NCBI GenBank assembly: GCA_949825065.1 | Contig: OX463841.1 | Coordinates: forward strand, 16,135,064 to 16,199,063 | Length of the DNA stretch: 64,000 bases | Source of the DNA: Odontocerum albicorne | Taxonomy: Eukaryota > Arthropoda > Insecta > Trichoptera > Odontoceridae | Reading direction: 5' to 3' | Shown here: piece by piece, positions 1 through 10,608 of the stretch | Numbering within the stretch: position 1 is the stretch's first letter | How the letters are laid out: each line of letters starts with the position of its first letter | Notes under the pieces: model-generated | Databases searched by the model: none | Seen by the model: only the letters and a program-made list of their open reading frames with translations | Told to the model about the DNA's origin: nothing | Program-made: the position numbers and the translations under genes

Positions 1-37
1 AATAGTTACGTCAATGGGCAAATACGTGGATTACGTA

Positions 38-737
38 GAATAATGAAGATCCGATTGTTCTAAATTGTCCACAGGATGCTTGATGAGTCGAGGTATGTGA
101 TTACTGGAGAAGATGTTAACATGTATAGTTAAATATTTTCGGATGATGAGGAGATTAATTCCGGAACGTGTATGCAGAGTGTCATGGTCATTAGTGACGG
201 ATACTTGAGATAGAATAATGAAGATCCGATTGTTCTAAATTGTCCACAGGATGCTTGATGAGTCGAGGTATGTGATTACTGGAGAAGATGTTAACATGGA
301 TAGTTAAATATGTTTGGATGATGAGAAGATTAATTCCGGAACGTGTATGCAGAGTTACATGGTCATTAGTGACGGATACTTGAGATAGAATAATGAAGAT
401 TCGATTGTTCTAAATTGTCCACAGGATGCTTGATGAGTCGAGGTATGTGATTACTGGAGAAGATGTTAACATGGATAGTTAAATATGTTTGGATGATGAG
501 AAGATTAATTCCGGAACGTGTATGCAGAGTTACATGGTCATTAGTGACGGATACTTGAGATCGAATAATGAAGATCCGATTGTTCTAAATTGTCCACAGG
601 ATGCTTGATGAGTCGAGGTATGTGATTACTGGAGAAGATGTTAACATGGATAGTTAAATATGTTTGGGTGATGAGAAGATTAAATCCGGAACGTGTATGC
701 AGAGTTACATGGTCATTAGTGACGGATACTTGAGATA
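38..737. repeat. 175-bp tandem repeat, 4 copies
   Basis: Four head-to-tail units start at 38, 213, 388 and 563, each exactly 175 bp apart and differing by only a few substitutions. The period is not a multiple of three, so frames crossing it are not conserved coding. The array runs directly into a short open frame with an A-rich TAAA tail, so it may be the repeated 3' part of a retroelement. Confidence 0.93.
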
Positions 738-860
738 ACAATAATGTAGAAGATCACGTTCAACGATTAGGAAGAAAACACTTAACTAGGGATGAAGAGG
801 TGTTTTACAATGAATGGAGTTAGATTGATAATAAAATAAATAAATAAATAAATATAGGTT
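734..860 (+). pseudogene. Short C-terminal coding tail with (TAAA)n end, probable retroelement 3' end
   Basis: After the tandem array a frame stays open from 734 to a TAG at 821-823 (29 codons, charged, ending EEVFYNEWS). It is followed within a few bases by a TAAA-rich tail (about 828-858), the arrangement expected of a non-LTR retrotransposon 3' end. The protein family was not recognised. The frame is closed by TGA just upstream, where the 175-bp repeat ends. Confidence 0.4.
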
Positions 861-861
861 T

Positions 862-1760
862 ATTGATAGCGACATTAATATATTATATTTCAATGCATCA
901 AAGTGCAAAATTATGTCGTTTCATCGCTCACACGTCTTGAAATTCCATAGAGATACACTAGAATCTATCCATATCTCGTTCCACAGAAATCTCACATTTG
1001 GTCCTCACATAGAAATTATCTGCAACTCAGCGTATAAAACTCTAGGATTTGTAATGAGAATCTCTAAGTCGTTTGAAAACCAAATGGTGCTCAAAACATT
1101 GTTTAATTCATTGATCCGTAGCAAACTAGAAAGCAATGCTTGCATTTGAAGCCCGGTGGGGGCGCAGAACTCACTCATGGTTGAGAAAGTACAAAAATAA
1201 TTTCTACGATATCTCTATATATGAGTGAGTTTTGGTGGCATGCTCGGGTATAACTCTTTGAGCGTAAGAAGAGATCTGCGTCTCCTGGTATACGTTGTCA
1301 AACTCGTTCGAGGAGTTGTGAGCTGTCCAGTTATACTACAAAGATTAGCGTTAAATGTTCTTAATAATTACACTAGACTGCGCCGGCAAAAACTGTTCTC
1401 AATAACATACGCAAGAACGGATCTTCCATATGATATGCCTGTTGGAAGGGCCTTAACTCTTTTGAACGGGACTGCTTCGGATATTGACATATTTCATATC
1501 ACATTACCAAAAGCAAAAGTAAATTTTCTTCTTAGATTGAGCGCGTTAGAAAGCACTCATCAACGAACTTAAGTGACTTCGAATATATGTGTATGTTTGT
1601 GTGTATATATGCATGCATATACATTACTTGTTATTTTATATAATTAATTTTTTTTTTTATTCTGTATAATTTTTTATTATTTTTAATGTTAACAACACAT
1701 CTTGTATTTTTCTAAGTAATTGGGCTAAGCCTGTTTTGAAAAAATAAATAAAACATAGTA
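862..1760 (+). pseudogene. LINE-J copy 1: jockey-like reverse transcriptase C-terminus
   Basis: Conceptual translation gives the end of a jockey-clade reverse transcriptase. It shows KCKIMSFHR, then a TLGFVMRISKSF block, then RSKLESNACI followed by SPVGAQNSL, and downstream the NSLSVRRDLRLL and DIDIFHITLPKAKVNFLL segments. The reading is broken: a TGA at 1146-1148 stands where the paralogue near 24600 has TGG (Trp), and frame is lost around 1200. The stop after the last block is at about 1570. An AT-rich 3' UTR runs to AATAAATAAAAC near 1744. It is a 5'-truncated, non-functional copy. Confidence 0.8.
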
Positions 1761-1789
1761 TGTACATAATACATTTAAATATACTTCAA

Positions 1790-2050
1790 GAACACATAAA
1801 TTGCAGAGAATACATTAAAGACAGAAGCTATCAAAAGGTCTGGGCTCGTCTAATAACATCCCCCCGGCAAAGATACACCCCACCAATATAGGGCGAGCCC
1901 AACCACGGGGACACCAGATGTTAAATTATAGTCCCATCAGGTACAGAAAACCACACATTAATTACCCAGGACATAACACATAAGCCAGGAGAAACAGATT
2001 CTCAGGGGGACCGAGATTCGCAATGACCCCAAAATATGGTATTTAAAGAT
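1790..2050 (+). other. Coding-like GC-richer block, frameshifted, unidentified
   Basis: This stretch is richer in G+C than its surroundings. One frame is open from about 1795 to 1890 (contains KDRSYQKVWARLITSPRQRY) and another from about 1890 to 2050 with one stop (rich in Arg, Pro, Asn and Gly). The pattern resembles a frameshifted basic gag-like or ORF1-like protein, but no family was recognised and it could be chance. Confidence 0.25.
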
Positions 2051-2101
2051 GAATTTCACTCCAGGTTTTTGTGTCACGATCATTATTACACAAACCTAGC
2101 T

Positions 2102-2150
2102 GCAACCTATGAAAAATCACGGTGTTAACACCGTGATATTCATAGGTTGC
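2102..2150. repeat. 49-nt near-perfect palindrome
   Basis: The arms starting GCAACCTATGA and ending TCATAGGTTGC flank a self-complementary centre TCACGGTGTTAACACCGTGA. Only one small mismatch region interrupts the pairing. It abuts the tail end of the SINE at 2150-2440 and may be the end of a small inverted-repeat element. Confidence 0.8.
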
Positions 2151-2440
2151 TTCTTCGGTCCTATTAATCGAGCCTTCGATTTAAGAACCACTGAAGAAGA
2201 TGCGGAACCCACGGTTTGTTATTGCACATGTTGACAATACTACTCCGTATGCGAAGAGGTAACAACAATTGCACAAGTGTCAAGTTGAACATGTGAACAA
2301 GTATAATGTGCAAGTATTGTTACCAGACGAACCAGACTGGTACCTTTTTACTGGAATCTAACCCGAAACCCCTTGGTGGAAGTCAAATGTGTTGCCAACT
2401 AGACCACAAAGGGGCTTATTTAGCTATTGAAATGTCTATT
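2150..2440 (-). repeat. SINE-1 copy 1, tRNA-derived SINE
   Basis: Read on the minus strand, 2392-2408 supplies an A-box-like TGGTCTAGTTGG, and about 40 nt on, 2352-2369 supplies a B-box-like GGGTTAGATTCC. That spacing is typical of a tRNA promoter head. The body includes GTATTGTTACCAGACGAAC (plus strand) and an ATCGAGCCTTCGATTTAAG segment. Both recur at 25870-26155, and the second at 18110-18240. B-box decay suggests it is old. Confidence 0.72.
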
Positions 2441-2548
2441 GAGGCTGAAACATGACAAATCCAACTAGGAAATAGGCTGAACTGTTAAAAAATTTACCTT
2501 ATTTCTTTTATTTTCTGTTGCATTTAATATTCTCGTAATATACATAAG

Positions 2549-2815
2549 ATGCATTTGAAATGAGGTGCTGGAGAAGGATGTTACGGATTTTATGGACATC
2601 AAGACGAACTAATGCCTCCATTCTCAAAGAACTGACAATCACCGACAGATTGTCGACAATATGCCTTCGACGAGTCTTCCGATTATTTGGGCACATTGCT
2701 CGTGGCCAAGAAGACAGTTTGGAGAGGTTTATTGTTACTGGAAGCGTGGAAGGACGACGTACAAGAGGAAGTATTCTAATGCGTTGGACTGACCAAGTGA
2801 GAAATGCAACTGGGC
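2549..2815 (+). pseudogene. RTE-gamma copy 1: RTE-like LINE C-terminal fragment
   Basis: The translation begins CWRRMLRILWTSRRTNASIL and continues RRVFRLFGHIARGQED, then a GxVEGRRxRGxxxxRWTDQVRNATG block. These are hallmarks of the region after the reverse transcriptase in RTE-type and related LINEs. The frame is open for about 88 codons. The 5' part and the true end are missing: homology stops near 2815 in a short direct repeat (TTGTTATGGCCTTTTG at 2821 and again near 2862). Confidence 0.75.
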
Positions 2816-2884
2816 TATTCTTGTTATGGCCTTTTGTAACATAATTTTGATGAATAATTTTGTTATGGCCTTTTGCAACAAAAA

Positions 2885-3545
2885 CACTTTTAGAATTGCA
2901 ACTGTGTAATTTTATTTGTATAATGGTTGAATTACATTGAAGTATAATATTAACAGTATTATAAAAGTAATAATAACGATGATGTTAACATCGTAGTGGC
3001 TTTAAGAATAATGATTGCTGCCTCTGATATGACGTCCTATTTAAAGCAAAGATAACCATACGCATGACCCTTCGATAGATTAAGAAGGAATTTTTCGGTA
3101 ATGTTATCGATGCCCTTAAGGTCAAATCGATATCAAGCAATTTATCTCGTTCGCGGTTTACTTCAATTAAGTGATACCAAATCTTTATCTAATTTGGATA
3201 GATAACCGCCAACAAGATAATAAATTTAAACATATTACATTGAGTTAAGTTTGACATACATGTGATAACACTAATATTTATAGGTTCTAGATTACATAGT
3301 ACAGATATGGTTAGCTTAACATTGGTTTGCACGATAAGTTATAATAATTAATGGAAGTGGATAAGAGTATACGATAAGATTAGCATACTAACATTGGTAG
3401 GGATACATTATATTCTTAACAATTGCCCAACTGACTGATGGAGAGGAGTCGTCAGATGCTATCATGGGAGTCTCGATGCTCAGTCATGAGTTAAACGGCG
3501 GGATGGAATGGAATATACTAATCCTTACTCGTACACTATAACATT
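2885..3545. other. Unassigned AT-rich sequence
   Basis: No convincing coding frame, RNA gene or match to the other repeat families of this window was seen here. Confidence 0.4.
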
Positions 3546-3549
3546 TATA

Positions 3550-3723
3550 TACTGATATGGGGAAGTTATTTATCTAATGGCCGCAACTACCACCTTCCTA
3601 TTTTTACACTCAACTTATTTTTTTTTTTGTAATATTTATAATTAGTCAGTAATAGTGTATTCGAGCTCCAAGTTATAACGCCATTTAGAAGAGTCTGCTC
3701 TGTAAACAGCGCTATATAAACTG
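3550..3723 (+). repeat. LINE-B 3' UTR end fragment
   Basis: The segment matches the terminal part of the LINE-B 3' UTR at 57500-57690: a GGGGAAGT...TTATCTAATGGCCGCA block, then a block ending GTCTGCTCTGTAAACAGCGCTATATAAA. It carries no coding sequence. Confidence 0.6.
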
Positions 3724-3730
3724 TTATTAT

Positions 3731-4155
3731 ATTGTAATTTGTTTTTATCAAACACTGTTTATTCCACTTTTTGTAACGGTATAGCCTTACCGGTTCTAAG
3801 GCTTTCACCACATCATCAAGGGAGTGCAAACAAGATTGAACTGTGGTCGAACTGGTACTGACATACACGCTTCTAACAGTAAACATTCGGGCTGGGGGAC
3901 TGAGGGTGGAGGGAGGGAGGAGACAACTTCAGCGAGCAGCGGCGAGATTTTTGGAATATATGTGTTTGCCAGATATTCATCCCGATGCACTATTCGAACA
4001 GAATTCAGTATTGTTTGTGGTCTCCTGATGATGAGGCGAATGCCTTGTAACCGGTAGCGTTATACCGTTACAAAAAGTGGAATAAAGAGAACTTGATAAA
4101 AATAAATTAAAATGTATTTAAACCTCCACAATGTTAATGCCTTAACTATAAATAA
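3731..4155. mobile_element. Penelope-like element tail, foldback copy
   Basis: Both arms of the Penelope-like 3' tail are present. The left arm (3731-3840) reads from ATTGTAATTTG through CACTGTTTATTCCACTTTT to the ACCGGTT block. The right arm (about 3990-4155) is its inverted copy and ends in CTCCACAATGTTAATGCC. The middle (3840-3990, minus strand) matches the coding end seen in the better copy at 11055-11625. Inverted partial duplications are common in Penelope-like insertions. Nothing is functional. Confidence 0.65.
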
Positions 4156-4179
4156 TATGTTATTATTATTATTATTATC

Positions 4180-4665
4180 AAATTTTTTAGTTCAAAAAGG
4201 CTGTGGTGCAACTTAAATGATTAAATAATATATCAAAACCTTATCAATTTAAATTTAAAAAACCCTTTAAACTTATCTTAATTAATTTTGCTTTAAAAAA
4301 ATTATATTTCACGCCATTACATACGACAATGTTAGAGCATTTAATTCTTAATAGCCCGGGGTGGTCCAATTCTTGAAGCGCAAATCATTTTTTAATGAAC
4401 ACTTGGAGCAGAAAATTTCTTAATCCATTCATTTTAGAGACGACCCGAACTAATAAACGACCAATTACAAGGCGGCGTTTTTGAATGTATAAAATAAGTG
4501 TTTCTTCGTTTTTGCTCAAACCGGAATTTGAAATGTTTTAAGGCGCTATTTATAGATTTTTTCCGAACCTTGTTGGGTGCGAGTTTATTGAGAGAAAACG
4601 GCCTTGAATCGTAACGAAATTGGCAATCGTGATTTGAAAAAAAAAACGATTTTAATCATCAAGAA
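4180..4665. other. Unassigned low-copy sequence
   Basis: A (TTA)n run sits at about 4158-4180, followed by AT-rich sequence with slightly GC-richer patches (4330-4620). No coding frame or repeat family was recognised. Confidence 0.4.
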
Positions 4666-4669
4666 AGAA

Positions 4670-5035
4670 TGAACATGACGGAAAGGTGAAACGAGATGTT
4701 GAACGATGAGGTGCAATGTGAAACAAAGTCAATTGGATACTAAAAAAACATATTTCTAGAATCAGTACACGTGGAGAAAACGATTGATGAAAGAATGACT
4801 AAGGTAGTATACAAATCAGAAATGGATCGACGAAAACGTGACTGGACCAAATGGACCACATTTTGAAAGAAGGTAAAGTGCGAAGTATGAATAATACCCA
4901 TACAAGATGGTGTATGACGACATGTATAAATGTGGAGGAAGCGAAAGTTGTGTGCTTGGATAAAAAAAGTTTGGAGATCTGTTCTCTCTACCTACTCCAC
5001 AAGATACATGGTTGATGATATATATGTATATATTA
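4670..5035 (+). repeat. RTE-beta degraded 3' fragment
   Basis: Scattered similarity to the RTE-beta family in plus orientation is seen, including a GTGTATGACGACATGTATAAATGTGGAGG-like block that also appears at 37930-37980. It is heavily degraded and has no open frame of note. Confidence 0.4.
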
Positions 5036-5154
5036 CACGCTTGGGCGCTACTATAGCTGTCTAATATGATTTGTTTTTTTTAAAGTATTTTTTTATTAGT
5101 TAGGTTTTTGTTATTTGGGTATCCCTAAAGCTGTCCACCATATTCTTTAATATT

Positions 5155-5380
5155 ATATTTATAGTATTTTTAATGTGTTTATTCCACTTTATAGAACGCT
5201 GTAACCCTACCGGTTTCAATGTTTTCACCTCATTAATAGGGGAGCACAAACCAGACAAGAGTCTTGAAAGCGGTAAGGTTAAATTGTCATGTATATAAAG
5301 TGGAATAAACAATGTTTGATTACACAAATTAAAATGTCTTTAAGCCACAGTGCAATTCCTTAACTATAAATAATATATTT
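5155..5380. mobile_element. Penelope-like tail, short inverted pair
   Basis: The left arm (about 5160-5260, with TGTTTATTCCACTTT and CCTACCGGTTTCAA) is followed immediately by a right arm in the opposite orientation (AAAGTGGAATAAACAATGTTTG near 5297). The segment ends in a diverged CCTTAACTATAAATAAT, the family's outer terminus. Confidence 0.6.
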
Positions 5381-5579
5381 ATAGTCTATTTCTTGATTGG
5401 TTTTAGTTGATGATAGTGGATTTTATGTAATTTTAATGTGTTTACGTTGATATTTCAAGTCATATTGCATAATAGTAATTGAATTTATGATTTTTATTTG
5501 TTATTAATGTTTTTTTTCTCGAGTAGTGTTTTAATAGAATCTACTCGTATGTTTTATTGTTTTACAATATCAAATGATT

Positions 5580-6290
<711 letters not shown>

Positions 6291-6417
6291 TTAGTTTTAT
6301 AAATAAATAAAACCAAAACCAGATAATTTGATTAACTATGAATAAAAACTAGAATTTATTATATCATTTATGTTAACATTTTGTCTGCTTCAAAATGACA
6401 AAGATATGATTGGCGTG

Positions 6418-6753
6418 TGCAGTTTTGGGAAGCATTTGAAGACCAGCAACCTTTTTTGAAGAGTCATATCAAAATTTATAATGTTATATGAACACTTAAA
6501 TACATACACTATACTACACCAAATGCCGAATGTCTTAATATCACATATCGGAAGATCTACAATAGCTTCTTTGTAATTTATCTTCCCTTGGTAAGTTTTC
6601 TTCGGTTTTGTAACCTAATATATTGTTTCTAAATATATACAAATACATGGAACTTTTTAATCTCAAAGTCGCAACAACTAACGTTATTTCCTTACACTCA
6701 ACTTTTATACATGTGTCAATAATAGTTTATTCGAGTCATGAGCTTGAACGCCC
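6418..6753 (+). mobile_element. LINE-B 3' region, left half, interrupted
   Basis: This is the 3' end of LINE-B: the tail of the coding part (GGAAGCATTTGAAGAC), then the 3' UTR with ATCACATATCGGAAGATCTA and CTAAATATATACAAATAC. It stops at CGCCCTTAG and resumes after the inserted TTAA element at 7476 with GAAGAGTTTGCTCTCTTAATG. The join matches the uninterrupted sequence at 57635-57680. Confidence 0.75.
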
Positions 6754-6757
6754 TTAG

Positions 6758-7475
6758 CCCTTCCTGTCCTGTGATGTGTAACTAGTACACATTGCTTTTA
6801 AAAACTTTAATATCTCTTAAAATATAATAAATACTGGGTTCAGATTCCCAGAGGGTCGTCGACCACCGGGACGTCCACCAAAGAGATGGAGAGAAAGTTG
6901 GACATCTTCGTCACAGGACCAAAACTGAAATCCTGTTTAAACATATCGCAAGATCTAGAAGAAGAAGATTTTAGGTGTTCCTCCGTAATACATTTACGCA
7001 TTGAATGAAAATAATAATATTAATAATAATTAGCACTTATCGGCCACATCAGAGATATTTTGTGAAAATCGGGAATAAATTCACCAATACAATCAAACGA
7101 GCGCCAGTGTGTGACGTAGGTATATTCATTCTAAAACCCGCTATGGGTGAGGAAGCGACATCATTCACAGAGTGAGAACTCTCACTTTACTTCGGTATAT
7201 GGGAACGCAAGAAATAGAATCTCAGTTCGCTCGCTTCTCTCGTTTTAGTAGCTCGCGGGCTTTCGTTTGAGGTGGTCGCTTCGCCCGTTTTTTGAACGTC
7301 GGCCGATGTTTTTTTTTCATGTTTTCTGCAATTAAATTTTAATTAATTTAAGCGCTTGGCTATGAATATTCTTATTTTTCCCATTTAAAATCGCTCATTT
7401 TTACATGTACATTGATGTGTATTGAATACACAGCACCGGAACGCGCGGATTTTTTTTAGCACAAGAAGTGAAAGG
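6758..7475. mobile_element. Element G copy 1: non-autonomous TTAA-type (piggyBac-like) transposon
   Basis: The element starts CCCTTCCTGTCCTGTG and ends CACAAGAAGTGAAAGG, which form imperfect terminal inverted repeats. It is flanked by TTAG (6754-6757) and TTAA (7476-7479). Removing it restores a continuous LINE-B sequence across a TTAA target, as expected for a piggyBac-type insertion with one later substitution. It encodes no transposase and carries a GC-richer internal block (about 7080-7290). Copy 2 is at 21276-21749. It is itself interrupted at 6847-6970. Confidence 0.75.
6847..6970 (+). mobile_element. RTE-alpha 3' fragment inserted in element G
   Basis: About 124 bp encoding the RTE-alpha C-terminus (PPGRPPKRWRESWTSSSQDQN then stop), ending in a short GAAGAAGAA tail. 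It is flanked by AGATT on both sides. Element G copy 2 has the uninterrupted site (TTCAGATTTTAGG at about 21358), so this is a 5'-truncated insertion with a target-site duplication. Confidence 0.8.
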
Positions 7476-7516
7476 TTAAGAAGAGTTTGCTCTCTTAATG
7501 TCACTATATAAATTTT
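7476..7516 (+). mobile_element. LINE-B 3' region, right half
   Basis: Continuation of the LINE-B 3' UTR after element G: GAAGAGTTTGCTCTCTTAATG then CACTATATAAA, matching the family end at 57650-57683. Confidence 0.7.
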
Positions 7517-7529
7517 TCTTTAATTATAA

Positions 7530-7925
7530 TTTTTCTAGATTGTAAGGACATTACTAGAAAAAATTGCGTCAAATATTCTTAACTATTGTATTATACTAGG
7601 CTACGCCGGTAGGAATTGCTCGCGTTAACACATACAAGAATGCGTATCCTAGCCGCTATGCTTTTTGGAAGGGTCTTAACTCTTCTGAACAGGACTGTTT
7701 TGGATATTGATATGTGTCATAACACATTGTCAAAAGAAAAAGGAAATTTCGTCTCAGAATGGAAGGGCCTAAACTCTTCTGAACAGGACTGTTTCGGATA
7801 TTGACATGGACTGTTTCGGATATTGACATAACACATTGTCAAAAGTAAAAAGAAGTTTCGTTTCAGAGTGGAATTTTTCTTACTTAGCATGTAAATGTCC
7901 ACTTTCACACAGGTCCCCACAGTAA
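7530..7925 (+). pseudogene. LINE-J copy 3: C-terminal fragment with internal duplication
   Basis: It matches the end of LINE-J at 1350-1570 (LFGRVLTLLNRTVLDIDMCH corresponds to VGRALTLLNGTASDIDIFH). A stretch of about 95 bp around 7667-7760 is duplicated in tandem, and a further short repeat of GGACTGTTTCGGATATTGACA follows. Frame is lost. It ends near TAAATAAATAG. Confidence 0.7.
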
Positions 7926-7929
7926 AGTG

Positions 7930-8270
7930 GGTATTGTTATAAATAAATAGAAGTGAAAAACAATATTAAGAATATAACTCATCCTTTATAATTAATGAGG
8001 ATGTAAAATGAATCATGGATGTATTGTATATATAAGTTATCATTTACGCAAGAATTCAATTAGTGACAAGTACACTCTGATTACCCTGGGTTATCTGGCA
8101 AATGCCAACCCGCGATGTTTATGAATGGGACCCAGTTCTATGGTGTATTGATGAATGAGCCGCTAACTGCAATGTTCCTGTGTGGGCTTTTTGCGAAATA
8201 TTGCGAGGAAGTCTACCCTAACAGATTTTCCTCCCACGAATATTGCTTGTTTTATTTTATAATTTCGTAG
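7930..8270. other. Unassigned sequence
   Basis: No coding frame or repeat family was recognised. CAGTAAAACCTCGCGG at 8275-8290 resembles a pogo/Tigger-type terminal repeat, but no partner end was found. Confidence 0.35.
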
Positions 8271-8499
8271 AATACAGTAAAACCTCGCGGAATAATTGCC
8301 ACGCGGCATTTTTATTCAATCAACTAGAAAATGGACAAATTGCGTTTTAAAAAACAAAAAAGGGACTATTTTTTGGAATCGAAGACACGATTTCTGTGAA
8401 CTAGACAGTCTAAGTCATCGTGATTTCAATATTATGAACAATATTTGACATTTATGTACACAATAATTATCATCAAATAACATAGAAAAAAATACATAT

Positions 8500-8812
8500 A
8501 CAAGGGTTGATAAACAATAACGAGAATATTTTTAATTTCGTGGGCTGTTCATTTTTTATTGAGCCTATTTTTCCTCACGTTGGCGACACTGTCTGTAATG
8601 TACATTTGAATTTTCAGCCATACTCGATGGCCTAATTGTGTTTGATAGCCAAGTATTTACAACGCATTTTGGCACGTTTGAGTTTTTTAATTTAAAAAGT
8701 TTTATTTTTGAGGTTATACGCCGTTCGCGTGAGGCAATCTAAAAATGCGACAAGAGTTGTGGACACCAGATATGGCCCCTTATGATTTTTTTCCCTGTTC
8801 CCAAAGATTCAG
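8500..8812 (+). pseudogene. Mariner-like transposase remnant
   Basis: Around 8760-8800 the plus strand reads TPDMAPYDFF, followed after a frameshift by LFPK. This is the mariner signature PDLAPYDFFLFPK, in which the Asp is the last catalytic residue of the D,D34D triad. The rest is too eroded to read. No terminal inverted repeats were identified. Confidence 0.5.
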
Positions 8813-9205
8813 AATACATTGAAAGGTCAACGTTTTGCGACCACACATTTATACATCTTGTAATACACAATTTTTCTACTATTCGTTCTTCTCACATAAC
8901 CTTTTTTCAAAATCTGGTCCACTTGAATAAACCATTTCCCCAGTCTTCTACTTCTACACGCATCTTTCACTTCTGACGAGTAAGTATTATACTATATATT
9001 CGTTTAGTCATTCATTGCCCCACATGTCCAAACCATCATTAAGTCCTCCTTTCTTCATCTAACTATAAACATCCATTTTATCCTTACATTCATCTTGAAC
9101 GTCTTCATTCATATATTAACACTCCACATTCTTTCTCGTCTTACTTTTATCCTTTTTATGCAATGTATAAGTTTCACTTCTATACGTTCAACCATTATAA
9201 AATGT
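8813..9205 (-). pseudogene. RTE-beta C-terminal remnant
   Basis: The minus strand shows degraded similarity to the RTE-beta coding end (the region that reads VTMYDRIRNEVIRDECKLKA at 16290-16330 and HRVIMYDRNRNELIR at 49700). Multiple stops and indels are present. Confidence 0.5.
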
Positions 9206-9214
9206 AATGTTTGC

Positions 9215-9690
9215 TACCTTTAATATATTGTTTATGTATTAACAAACTGGTAGGCTTATTTCCAGGCGGTAATCTCTTCCAACCAACCATACAAAAGTAA
9301 ATACAGTAAGTTACATGATCGCAAAAATATTCAAATCATTATTCATCTGTATGAAATTTATGAATATATACATAGTAAAAGTAATAGTGAGATATCATCA
9401 ATCAAATAAGGGATGAGAGAGAAGAAAGAAAAATCAGGAATGAAACACGTTATATTACTGACTAGAAATTAAGGTTTTTTTTTTCAGTCGTTTCTTAAAG
9501 CATGCCAAGGATGAAGTGAGTCTTACATTGGTTTGTAACTGGTTCTAGAGTCTCACTGCATGAACAGTAAAGGACGATGTAAAAAAATAGGAGCGGTGAA
9601 CTGGAAAGGCCAATAAACAATATTTGAGCGTAGTCCAAGTCCATAATCGGAAATATGCTGAAAATTTTCGTCGAGATAAAAGTAGCGTGG
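9215..9690 (-). pseudogene. LINE-D copy 1: jockey-like C-terminus and 3' UTR
   Basis: On the minus strand the sequence encodes the family end (consensus TVHAVRLWNQLQTNIRLAPS then CFKKRLKNLLISSQ stop), here with substitutions and a stop. The 3' UTR follows and ends in the CCAACCAACC and GGCGGTAAT hairpin region near 9260-9290. Copies occur at 11930, 23845, 46850 and 48688. Confidence 0.75.
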
Positions 9691-9698
9691 TTGTTATA

Positions 9699-10231
9699 TA
9701 GGGTCTTTAAAATTGATCGGTTTTTTTTTTAACTCTTAAATAAAACACACAATTTGCTTTGATTTCAAATTTTTTTTTATTGGTAATTGAAGTATAATGT
9801 ATACCATTTAAACACAATAAATAATATCCGCCAAATGTCCACCTCTTGCAGCTCCACAGATGTCCACTCTTTTGTCAAAATTTTCGATGACATTTTGGCA
9901 TAATTGCGGTTCTAACTCACCAATAACGCGAATAATTTCATCTTTCAGCTCAGGAATTGATTGGGGGTCATTCTTATAAACCTGGATTTTTACGTAATCC
10001 CAGAGAAAATAGTCCAACGGTGTCAGATCACATGATCTTGGTGGACAATTAACATCACCGTTTCCGGAGATTACAATAAATACAATAATTCTCGATTTGA
10101 TGGCGTTGTTATATTGTATACGACTCCATTTTTATAAATGCTATACATTACACTTCTCAAATGTTATAAGACTCAGGCAAGTTCGTGTTTTATCCAAGAA
10201 TACAAAAAACCACTCAATTTGAAAGACCCTA
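9699..10231 (-). mobile_element. Tc1/mariner-type deletion derivative
   Basis: The ends TATATAGGGTCTTTAAAATTGA (left) and the inverted CAATTTGAAAGACCCTATATA (right) form near-perfect terminal repeats next to TA dinucleotides. The minus strand from about 10050 to 9808 encodes the C-terminal third of a transposase: PPRSCDLTPLDYFLWDYVK, with the putative third catalytic Asp in CDL, then about 60 residues to a stop. The N-terminal two thirds and the first two catalytic Asp are missing, so it is a non-autonomous internal-deletion product of about 530 bp. Confidence 0.8.
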
Positions 10232-10239
10232 TATATTAC

Positions 10240-10600
10240 ATTAAGTGATACCCTTCTTTTAATCTCCCTTTCAAATTCTTTCAATGCCTCTTACAAATTT
10301 TATAAACTAATGATATATAAAGAAAAATCTTCGCAGTAGAATAAGATGGTATACTTCTACTCTTTCTAAATTTATATTCTCAGTGAACACCTCATATATT
10401 TTACATTTTGTGCAAAATATGGAAGACATTTGCAAAACGTGATTGCACCAATTCTTGACGGAGAAACGTGGGCAGAAGCCACAGCTGCTGAGAACTTGCG
10501 AGGGCGTTCCAGTGAAAGGACTATAAATAAAAGTTGATGGGTTTATTAAAAGAAACACGAGACCATGTGAGACTTAACAGCATTCTTGAAATGAAATCAA
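10240..10600. other. Unassigned sequence
   Basis: No recognisable coding frame or repeat. A slightly GC-richer patch (10440-10520) has no identified function. Confidence 0.35.
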
Positions 10601-10608
10601 ATCGACAA

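Noticed and set aside
3587..3886. 99-codon minus-strand frame as a gene
   Set aside because: It runs across the Penelope-like tail and LINE-B UTR scrap, and its sequence recurs as non-coding tail at many loci.
8275..8290. pogo/Tigger element from CAGTAAAACCTCGCGG
   Set aside because: Only one end was found and no transposase or TA-flanked partner could be seen. The same holds for CAGTAAATCCTCGATTTTG near 43978.
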